Source of the DNA: Nitrospiraceae bacterium UBA2166
Lineage (GTDB): Bacteria > Nitrospirota > Nitrospiria > Nitrospirales > UBA2166
Reading direction: 5' to 3'
Assembly (NCBI GenBank): GCA_002328825.1
Contig: DCWI01000042.1
Location: forward strand, 1-12,525
Length of the DNA stretch: 12,525 bases
Shown here in pieces: positions 7,343-12,525 of the stretch. Made by a program: the position numbers and the translations under genes. The notes under the pieces were generated by a model, which worked only from the letters and a program-made list of their open reading frames with translations, did not search any database and had not been told where the DNA came from. Position 1 is the first letter of the stretch. Every line of letters starts with the position of its first letter.

Positions 7343-8080
7343 TCAGCTCTCAGACGTAGGATATGACAGCACTGCAGGGTGGGATAGCAATTCTCGAAGT
7401 GTTGGTATGATGCAGTGGTTGCTATAATCATCAGTTTTTTTTTCACGGTCGAGGTGCACGGCATGTAGCCCTACTTTGGTTGCCCCTTCAATATCGTCAC
7501 ACCAACTATCACCAACATGTATTGCTTCATGTGGTTTAATGTTATGTTTAGCTAAAGCCTGATGAAAAATATTTGAATTAGGCTTTGCAGCCCCTTCGCG
7601 ACTGGAAATCGTGATGGAGCTAAAAAAATTCGAAATTTTCAAGTCTTCACAAATCAGTGTTAGGCGAGAGTCAAAATTTGAAATAATCCCAAGCGGAAAC
7701 TCTCTCTTTTGTAATTCTTCCAATACTTCAATGACTTCAGGATACAGTTCCCATTCATCCGAACCTTCAAATGCCTGAAACAAGTCTTGAAAGAGAGCAG
7801 GAAATCTCTCAGAAGTTTTGTCGATCCCAATGTCACTAAATGCATCCTGCACTACGTTCATCCACCACGCCTTTTCCTTTTCGATCAGTTGATTCTCTGG
7901 AGTACCCGGAAAAGCGAGAGGAGGAGCATTTTCAAAGGCCTTCCGAAATGCTCCATTGATGTTTCTAGGATTGATCGTGAATCCGTGCCGCTTGGCAGTC
8001 GTCGCATATACTTCACCAACTGTTCCCTTTACCTTAATCAGAGTTCCTCCCGCGTCTAGAAATATAGTCTTGATGGCCAT
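7343..8080 (-). CDS. HAD-superfamily hydrolase, HDHD3/REG-2-like subfamily
   Basis: A 245-residue haloacid-dehalogenase-fold enzyme, probably a phosphatase of unknown substrate. Motif I is DAGGTL with nucleophile Asp9. The second Asp of the usual DxD signature is Gly11, as commonly seen in the REG-2/HDHD3-like group, where catalysis is therefore in doubt. A helical cap follows (about 17-105). Motif II is Ser134 in GIISNFDSR, motif III is Lys166 in REGAAKPN, and motif IV is HVGDSWCDDIEGA with Asp191 and Asp195/196. The length is normal for subfamily IA with a C1 cap. The ATG has no strong ribosome binding site. The gene is 193 bases downstream of the DJ-1-like gene on the same strand, so a shared transcript is possible but not evident. 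Confidence 0.88.
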   Translation of the reverse strand: MAIKTIFLDAGGTLIKVKGTVGEVYATTAKRHGFTINPRNINGAFRKAFENAPPLAFPGTPENQLIEKEKAWWMNVVQDAFSDIGIDKTSERFPALFQDLFQAFEGSDEWELYPEVIEVLEELQKREFPLGIISNFDSRLTLICEDLKISNFFSSITISSREGAAKPNSNIFHQALAKHNIKPHEAIHVGDSWCDDIEGATKVGLHAVHLDREKKTDDYSNHCIIPTLRELLSHPAVLSYPTSES

Positions 8081-8273
8081 TAGGATTTGATCTGCATGCT
8101 ACGTGTATTCACAACCCAACATCCCCACTTAAAAAGGAAAGGTTAGAGGCAAAACTACTAAAAAGGCTCGTCAGGAAAATCCACATGGAATTTCGGCGTA
8201 AACAATATGAGAGGCACACAGCAATCACAACAACGGACTAACAACGAGGCTAACAGCGTTTTTCAAGAGTGTC

Positions 8274-8837
8274 CTAGAGTTTGGCGAGGACGCCTTGATT
8301 GACCTCCAGCATTTTCTCTGTACCCACTAGACATTCCACGAGCGCAAACGCAAACTCCATGGCAGTCCCTGCTCCCTGACTTGTAACAAGGCGCTCGTCA
8401 ATTACAACACGCTCATCCTTGTAAACTGCGTCCCCCAATTTATCTTTCACACTTGGATGGCTAGTAACTGTTCTTCCACTGAGGAGACCAAACGCAGCGA
8501 GAACCATGGGTGCAGCACAAATTGCTGCGTTAATGCCATTGTTACTATCAACATGTTTAAGAATACGCTTGATTCTCTCATCTTTTTGAAGAAGTTCGGT
8601 CCCTCCCAAACCTCCTGGGAGTACAACCACATCAAAATCTTTCGGATCACGTGTCTCAATTGCAGTCAAAGAACAATCTGGAGCAACCTTAATGTTGCTT
8701 CGCCCGGATATAGTTCCATCTGGCCCGACGTCTCCAGCAACAGTAACCATTATCCCTGCACGTCGAAGAATATCAATGACAGTAATAGCCTCAATTTCTT
8801 CAAAACCCGTTGCCAAGGGGACCAGCACATGTTTCAT
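8274..8837 (-). CDS. DJ-1/PfpI-family protein (DJ-1/YajL-like)
   Basis: A 187-residue cytosolic protein of the DJ-1/ThiJ/PfpI fold. It keeps the DJ-1 signature: Glu16 in GFEEIEA, the reactive nucleophile-elbow Cys107 in AAICAAPMVL, and His127 in TSHPS, lining up with Glu18, Cys106 and His126 of human DJ-1. The C-terminal TSQGAGTAMEFAFALVE matches the DJ-1 segment of the same place, and the length is the same as DJ-1 (189). Family members are tied to oxidative and carbonyl stress; deglycase, glyoxalase and chaperone activities have been proposed and are debated, so the exact reaction is left open. It lies at the edge of a large gene-free region that probably carries its promoter. The ribosome binding site is weak. 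Confidence 0.92.
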   Translation of the reverse strand: MKHVLVPLATGFEEIEAITVIDILRRAGIMVTVAGDVGPDGTISGRSNIKVAPDCSLTAIETRDPKDFDVVVLPGGLGGTELLQKDERIKRILKHVDSNNGINAAICAAPMVLAAFGLLSGRTVTSHPSVKDKLGDAVYKDERVVIDERLVTSQGAGTAMEFAFALVECLVGTEKMLEVNQGVLAKL

Positions 8838-9202
8838 GGTTATAGCCCTACAATGTTTGAGGTTTACATGAAGCAGCGAAAGCGAATTTTATGGAGTACA
8901 TTGGTGTTTGTCAACGACAACAATGCGCAAAAGAAGCCTGTTCTATTACTACATCCACAGCACCTCAAGTTTGAACCAACTTCTTCCTTCACCTCAAAAA
9001 TCTGAGGTGCTCTTCAATGAAGCTGCCATAGCTATGCACGCTACAGAGAGATCCCGAACATTGAAATGACAAAATTGTTTCCTTCTTACCTTCAATTTCT
9101 TTCTCCTCCAGGTATAGGTACTCAACTTCTAAGCATGCCCACTATTTAGGCAATCCACTAAACTACTCTCCAGGCCTAACAACTTTGCTCACTTTCACAG
9201 AG

Positions 9203-9226
9203 TTATCCCAAGCATTCTGTGGGTAA
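9203..9226. promoter_or_regulatory. Pair of inverted DnaA-box-like sequences
   Basis: TTATCCCAA (9203-9211) matches the DnaA box TTATCCACA at seven of nine positions. On the other strand, 9218-9226 reads TTACCCACA, eight of nine. Together GTTATCCC and GGGTAAC form a near-perfect inverted repeat with one unpaired base. Binding by DnaA is a guess. Confidence 0.3.
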
Positions 9227-9265
9227 CAAATTTCGTGTCAGAACCATTAAGCACGCAAACTCCTG

Positions 9266-9281
9266 TATTTACAAGTAAATA
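9266..9281. promoter_or_regulatory. 16-base palindrome
   Basis: TATTTAC and GTAAATA are perfect 7-base complements around AA. The size fits a dimeric regulator site. It lies in the gene-free region about 60 bases downstream of the inverted DnaA-like pair. Confidence 0.35.
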
Positions 9282-9416
9282 GCGAGAAGAGTATCATAAA
9301 CACCTAGAGAGAAAGGGCAATGAGCAATTTACCACTCAAATTCCAATAAAATAAGTCTCATATCATGCAAGACATTTATCAATTAAAAACAAATTTTATT
9401 TTTTACTAATCACACA

Positions 9417-9425
9417 TTATCCACA
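9417..9425 (+). promoter_or_regulatory. Perfect consensus DnaA box beside an A+T-rich tract
   Basis: TTATCCACA is an exact match to the consensus DnaA box. It follows a run of about 37 bases (9374-9410) that is almost entirely A and T. A single 9-mer is expected by chance about once per 130 kb per strand, less so in A+T-rich DNA, so alone it is weak evidence. Its setting next to weaker boxes and dyads makes it worth recording. Confidence 0.4.
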
Positions 9426-9434
9426 GGAAACATT

Positions 9435-9470
9435 GTATCAGATGAGATACACGAGTATCAGTTGGGATAC
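9435..9470. promoter_or_regulatory. Two tandem 16-base palindromes, GTATC-N6-GATAC
   Basis: GTATC-N6-GATAC occurs at 9435-9450 and again at 9455-9470, with the first centre base group reading AGATGA and the second AGTTGG. The starts are exactly 20 bases apart, about two helical turns, so two dimers would bind the same DNA face. This is the geometry of a cooperative repressor or activator operator. The regulator and target are unknown; the nearest downstream gene is the SemiSWEET, 257 bases away. Confidence 0.5.
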
Positions 9471-9630
9471 TTATTCAACTATGTTAAATCATGATCTGCT
9501 GCAATTTGTCTCCCCAAAAGAAGGAAAATCATTGGCAGGCACTGAGTTTCAAAATGGCTTGAAACATCACAATACCGTGATATTGAAAGGGACCTGAGAG
9601 TCTCTCGCCTGGGCTTTGAATCAGCCAGAT

Positions 9631-9670
9631 AACGTTTGTGTCGGCATTGTGCGAAGGCGAGCCAAACGTT
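9631..9670. promoter_or_regulatory. Inverted repeat with 8-base arms upstream of the SemiSWEET gene
   Basis: AACGTTTG (9631-9638) and CAAACGTT (9663-9670) are perfect complements separated by 24 bases. The element ends 56 bases before the SemiSWEET start, so it could be an operator or a stem-loop in the mRNA leader. There is no T tract behind it. Only the symmetry is seen. Confidence 0.4.
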
Positions 9671-9726
9671 CTTTGACAACAGTGTACCTATGAATCTCAT
9701 ACGTGTGTCACGGTGAAGGGAGGCCA

Positions 9727-9981
9727 ATGAACTGGATCACTACCATGGGTTTTGTCGCTGGGATTTGTACAACATCAGCATTTCTTCCCCAAGTTGCTAA
9801 AATATTTATAACAAAAAAAACGCAAGATATCTCGCTGTTCATGTACATCATTCTAACCACAGGTGTACTGTTATGGACAATTTACGGACTCATTAATGAG
9901 GACCTCCCATTACTACTCGCGAATGGCCTCACATTGATATTTGTTTGCAGCATTCTCGTTCTGAAACTACGGCATGGGTGA
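9727..9981 (+). CDS. SemiSWEET sugar transporter (PQ-loop/MtN3 family)
   Basis: An 84-residue inner-membrane protein with three predicted transmembrane helices (about 4-22, 36-55 and 60-80), the size and layout of bacterial SemiSWEETs, which pair up to make a six-helix passive sugar channel-like carrier. The PQ motif is Pro21-Gln22 in AFLPQVAKIF, followed by KKTQDIS and the second-helix LLWTIYG. Trp50 and Asn66 have the same 16-residue spacing as the substrate-contacting Trp and Asn recalled for the Leptospira protein. The sugar cannot be told from sequence. ATG 9727 is chosen over an in-frame GTG at 9703 because the family begins about here and GAAGGGAGG (9715-9723) precedes it, though with short spacing. 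It stands alone, with no sugar-metabolism genes nearby. Confidence 0.9.
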   Translation: MNWITTMGFVAGICTTSAFLPQVAKIFITKKTQDISLFMYIILTTGVLLWTIYGLINEDLPLLLANGLTLIFVCSILVLKLRHG

Positions 9982-10284
9982 GAACGAATGTACATAAAAC
10001 ACATATAGCAATCAGCCGAATGTTCTCGCTACGACAATACGACTCCGCCTACAATACTGCACTGTTCCCTCACAGAATCCAGGTGCATTGGATACATCGC
10101 GACAGTATAATACTCACCCACGAGTAGGAAGAAAATCAATGAATACCCATCACATGACACTCTCCCAATCACATCAAACAAATTTCAAACTGCACATCGA
10201 TCCGACATTCTTCTCTCCTCCTCTCCCCGTCATACGGAAAAGATTGAATCGTGTTCCAATGGCGCGTACACTTCATCAGCCACG
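9982..10284. other. Gap between SemiSWEET and first Sel1 gene
   Basis: I see no convincing gene; short open frames here have poor composition and no ribosome binding sites. TATAAT at 10106-10111 matches a -10 box perfectly but lacks a good -35 at the right distance. It is the best candidate for a promoter of the first Sel1 gene, about 175 bases downstream. Confidence 0.3.
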
Positions 10285-11130
10285 ATGATACGAGTAACCC
10301 CCAAAACAACAACTAGGAGCAGAGTGACACCTGTCATGCTCGCCCTGTTGCTACTGTTCAGCGTGAACCAATTTTCCCTAGCCGGAGACTATGAAGATGG
10401 TGTCGCGGCGCTTGATCGTGGAGACGATACAACTGCCGCCAAAAAATTCAAGCAGGCTGCCAAGGCCGGGCATCCAGAAGCCCAATTTTCTCTTGCTGCG
10501 ATGTACTTTACTGGGCATGGTGTGACAGAAAGCAATACAGAATCGGCACACTGGTACACCCAATCCGCAGAGGCAGGGTTTGTATTTGCTCAAGTCCAGC
10601 TTGGCTGGATGTACGCCAATGGGATAGGGGTACCGCAAGATCACACAGCCGCCGTGCACTGGTATCGTCAAGCTGCGGAGGCCGGCCATTCAGAGGCACA
10701 AAATCAGCTTGGCTGGATGTACGCCAATGGGATGGGAGTACTGCAAGACAATATAGTCGCCGTGCGTTGGTATCTCCAAGCCGCAGAAGAAGGCCATGTG
10801 AAAGCACAAAACCAACTTGCCTGGATGTACGAAAAGGGTTACGGTGTGCCACAAGACGATACAACCGCTGTGCACTGGTATCGCCAAGCTGCAGAAGCAG
10901 GACTTACGTTTGCCCAAATTCATCTTAGCATGATGTACACCAGTGGGCGGGGCATACAAGAGGACTACGTGCAAGCACACAAGTGGGCGAACCTTGCCGC
11001 AGCGACTACTGACGACAAAAAAATCGTAGACCTTGCAGTCAAAATACGCAATGATGTCGAAGGAATGATGTCACCAGAGCAAATCACAGAGGCGCAACGT
11101 TTAGCCAGCGAAGCCATAGAAGCTCACTAA
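10285..11130 (+). CDS. Exported Sel1-repeat (TPR-like) protein, first of two
   Basis: A 281-residue secreted or periplasmic solenoid. A signal peptide is visible: a basic start with Lys/Arg, a hydrophobic core (MLALLLLFSV) and probable cleavage after SLA at residue 33. A degenerate half-repeat follows (GDYEDGVAALDRGDD), then five 36-residue Sel1 repeats (61-96, 97-132, 133-168, 169-204, 205-240) with the pattern AQxxLGxMYxxGxGVxxDxxxAxxWYxxAAE, and a tail with SPEQITEAQRLASEA. Such repeats bind proteins or peptides; no catalytic domain is present, so a scaffold or envelope role is likely and the partner is unknown. ATG 10285 supplies the basic signal-peptide end but has no ribosome binding site; a GTG at 10324 has AGGAG four bases before it, yet would give a signal peptide without basic residues, so the start is uncertain. 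It is paralogous to the next gene. Confidence 0.87.
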   Translation: MIRVTPKTTTRSRVTPVMLALLLLFSVNQFSLAGDYEDGVAALDRGDDTTAAKKFKQAAKAGHPEAQFSLAAMYFTGHGVTESNTESAHWYTQSAEAGFVFAQVQLGWMYANGIGVPQDHTAAVHWYRQAAEAGHSEAQNQLGWMYANGMGVLQDNIVAVRWYLQAAEEGHVKAQNQLAWMYEKGYGVPQDDTTAVHWYRQAAEAGLTFAQIHLSMMYTSGRGIQEDYVQAHKWANLAAATTDDKKIVDLAVKIRNDVEGMMSPEQITEAQRLASEAIEAH

Positions 11131-11387
11131 CACCCGCATAACAATGATTCAACTGACTCTTGCACCATTCGACAGCATTCTAATTGCGTTGATTCTCAGA
11201 ACATTACCTATTCATTTAGTGACACGGACTCAGATGGAATAGGGTCACCAAAAGGCAGTGACCGGCCTGATATTCACTTGGCTATGAACCAGAATAGAGA
11301 GTAGTTTGCTAGACTCACTTCGCATCGGTCTCCCCGTTCCCACCCATCAGAAGATCGTCTTCCAGACAGGCGTACTCTTTGCGAGTG

Positions 11388-12431
11388 ATGCTGCGAATGA
11401 ATCCTGAGGAAACATTTCACCGCATGATGCAGATGCTCATGTTCACCCTGCTGCTGTTTTTCGGCATAAGCCCGCTTGCCCTGGCCGGAGACTTTGAAGA
11501 CGGCGTAACGGCATATGACCATAGAGACTATACAACGGCTATGCAGAAGTTCCGCCAAGCCGCAGAGCAAGGGCATGCAGAGGCCCAATACTGGCTTGGC
11601 TGGATGCACAACACTGGAAACGGTGCGCCGCAAGACGATCAAGAAGCTGTACGTTGGTGGAAACAAGCCGCGGAGCAAGGGCATGCGAGTTCCCAAACCG
11701 GACTTGGCGCGATGTACGCTAGAGGACAAGGAGTACTACAAGATTTCAATGAAGCCATGCGATTGTTTCTCCTCGCCGCGGAAGCTGACGATTGGGCTCA
11801 ATACAATATTGGGCGAATGCACGCCAACGGAAATGGGGTGACGCAAGACTTGAAAAAAGCCGTGCACTGGTACACCAAAGCTGCGGAGGCGGGACATGCA
11901 ACGGCCCAATACACTCTTGGCGTAATATACGACAACGGGAAAGGGGTGCCGCAAGATTTGAAAAAAGCCGTACACTGGTACACCAAAACCGCAGAGCAAG
12001 GGAACGTCAAGGCCCAATATAATCTTGGCGTGATATATCACAAGGGAGACGGGGTGACACAAGACTTGAAAAAAGCCGTACACTGGTACACCAAAGCCGC
12101 GGAGCAAGGAGACGCAAAGGCCCAATTCGGTCTTGGCTGGATGTACGACACAGGGGAAGATGTTCTGCAAGACTTGAAAAAAGCAGCCCTCTGGTACACC
12201 AAGGCCGCGGAGCGAGGACATATGACAGCCCAATATACTCTTGGCATGATGTACAACAACGGAAACGGAGTGCCAAAGGATTACGTGCTCTCCCATATGT
12301 GGCTCAGTCTCGCAGCTGCCGGAGGTAGCAAACCTGCGATTGAGTTCCGAGATAAGGTCATTTCAGTGCTAACACCAGAGCAGATTGCAGAATCAAACCG
12401 CTTAACTCACGAGTGGCAGGCAACGCACTAG
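11388..12431 (+). CDS. Exported Sel1-repeat (TPR-like) protein, second of two
   Basis: A 347-residue paralogue of the preceding gene. A hydrophobic signal (MLMFTLLLFFGISPLALA) with likely cleavage after residue 33 leads to the same mature start, GDFEDGV. After a degenerate half-repeat there are seven Sel1 repeats (61-96, 97-132, 133-167, 168-203, 204-239, 240-275, 276-311). The third has 35 instead of 36 residues, and the second has a divergent end (AMRLFLLAAE). The tail LTPEQIAESNRLTHEW matches the paralogue's. Repeats 3-6 are nearly identical (QDLKKAVHWYTKAAE), suggesting recent internal expansion. It probably works as an envelope protein-binding scaffold; the partner is unknown. Several starts are possible: TTG 11379, ATG 11388 and ATG 11397, none with a strong ribosome binding site; I chose the first ATG. 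A short palindrome, GAAGATCGTCTTC, lies at 11350-11362. Confidence 0.87.
   Translation: MLRMNPEETFHRMMQMLMFTLLLFFGISPLALAGDFEDGVTAYDHRDYTTAMQKFRQAAEQGHAEAQYWLGWMHNTGNGAPQDDQEAVRWWKQAAEQGHASSQTGLGAMYARGQGVLQDFNEAMRLFLLAAEADDWAQYNIGRMHANGNGVTQDLKKAVHWYTKAAEAGHATAQYTLGVIYDNGKGVPQDLKKAVHWYTKTAEQGNVKAQYNLGVIYHKGDGVTQDLKKAVHWYTKAAEQGDAKAQFGLGWMYDTGEDVLQDLKKAALWYTKAAERGHMTAQYTLGMMYNNGNGVPKDYVLSHMWLSLAAAGGSKPAIEFRDKVISVLTPEQIAESNRLTHEWQATH
11844..12217 (+). repeat. Four near-identical 108-base units inside the second Sel1 gene
   Basis: The segment beginning CAAGACTTGAAAAAAGCCGT recurs at 11844, 11952, 12060 and 12168, exactly 108 bases (36 codons) apart. Roughly 45-50 bases of each unit are almost the same at the DNA level, including silent positions; the fourth is the most diverged. 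This points to recent duplication or recombination between units, not only selection on the protein. Confidence 0.8.
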
Positions 12432-12470
12432 CATCCCCCACACAACACCCGCCACAAATATCACAAGAAA

Positions 12471-12525
12471 TGGCGTCCCCAAGGGGATTTGAACCCCTGT
12501 CGCCGCCGTGAAAGGGCGGTGTCCT
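12471..12525 (-). tRNA. tRNA-Glu (anticodon UUC), 5' part missing
   Basis: Read on the minus strand, the 55 bases run from the end of the D arm to an encoded CCA (12471-12473). The anticodon stem CCGCC/GGCGG encloses the loop CTTTCAC with anticodon TTC (12510-12512). The T arm is AGGGG-TTCAAAT-CCCCT. The acceptor 3' strand TGGGGAC plus G and CCA is typical of tRNA-Glu, whose 5' end usually reads GTCCCCA. The missing 5' part (about 20 bases) lies beyond the window. It is convergent with the second Sel1 gene, 39 bases away. Confidence 0.95.

Larger units (their letters stand above)
8838..9726. other. 889-base gene-poor region rich in inverted repeats and DnaA-like boxes
   Basis: No protein-like gene of normal length was found. 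A 51-codon frame (9442-9597, +) starts inside the tandem palindromes with AGGAAA (9425-9430) upstream; it could be a small gene but nothing supports that beyond an open frame. Other structure includes CACCTCA (8990-8996) facing TGAGGTG (9003-9009) over a 6-base loop, with GCACCTCA also at 8960-8967; the palindrome CATAGCTATG (9027-9036); ATCAC-N6-GTGAT (9566-9581); and the palindrome GAGAGTCTCTC (9596-9606). The A+T-rich tract at about 9374-9410 sits beside a perfect DnaA box. The stronger elements are listed separately. The region must also hold the DJ-1-like and SemiSWEET promoters. Confidence 0.5.

Noticed and set aside
8457..9005. A 182-codon + strand frame opposite the DJ-1-like gene
   Set aside because: Most of it is antisense to a gene with all catalytic residues of its family; its product is Ser, Asn and Cys rich with no domain.
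9442..9597. A 51-codon open frame on the + strand in the large gap
   Set aside because: AGGAAA upstream and a plausible composition are suggestive, but its start lies within the tandem palindromes and no family is recognised; it is recorded as a possibility, not a gene.
9479..9727. An 82-codon minus-strand frame upstream of SemiSWEET
   Set aside because: It starts at a TTG that overlaps the SemiSWEET start, has no ribosome binding site, and has a composition unlike the real genes.
11844..12217. The 108-base repeats as a CRISPR-like or non-coding array
   Set aside because: The period is exactly 36 codons, the frame is open throughout and the protein repeats match Sel1; there are no variable spacers or cas genes.
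11736..12296. Long minus-strand frames opposite the second Sel1 gene
   Set aside because: The 108-base repeat keeps antisense frames open in register; the + strand product has a signal peptide and clear Sel1 repeats.

Overview
This window looks like a chromosomal segment of a free-living-type Gram-negative bacterium of moderate to low G+C. It carries core translation and nucleotide genes (pyrH, frr), a primary-type sigma factor, a two-component system, two exported Sel1-repeat proteins and a tRNA. There are no phage, transposon, plasmid or CRISPR genes. The mix (Crp-like regulator, NarL-type signalling, SemiSWEET, tandem Sel1 genes) would fit Nitrospirota or a related lineage, but that is a guess from gene style, not a demonstrated placement. 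Coding density is low for a bacterium: roughly 70% of the window is convincing coding sequence, with several gaps of 300-890 bases.

Left part (1-3349, all + strand): the 3' part of pyrH (UMP kinase) is followed after 7 bases by frr (ribosome recycling factor), a classic pair. A 574-base gap then holds a good sigma-70-type promoter and a short tandem repeat ahead of a 515-residue RpoD-like sigma factor that lacks region 1.1.

Middle (3350-6958): a soluble PAS histidine kinase of the NarX/DegS type (+) and a NarL-type response regulator (+) flank a Crp/Fnr-family regulator on the opposite strand. The kinase and regulator genes meet tail to tail over 22 bases that hold a GC-rich hairpin. The regulator and response regulator diverge from a 546-base region with several inverted repeats. 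This is a plausible three-gene signalling module, with the kinase phosphorylating the response regulator.

Right part (6959-12525): two minus-strand enzymes, a HAD hydrolase of the HDHD3 type and a DJ-1/PfpI protein, are followed by an 889-base stretch with no convincing gene. That stretch holds a perfect DnaA-box sequence, two weaker DnaA-like boxes, an A+T-rich tract, a pair of 16-base palindromes exactly 20 bases apart, and an 8-bp-arm inverted repeat. It is the least explained part of the window. After it come a SemiSWEET sugar transporter, two tandem secreted Sel1-repeat proteins (the second with recently amplified 108-base units), and the 3' part of a tRNA-Glu(UUC) gene on the minus strand that runs off the end.
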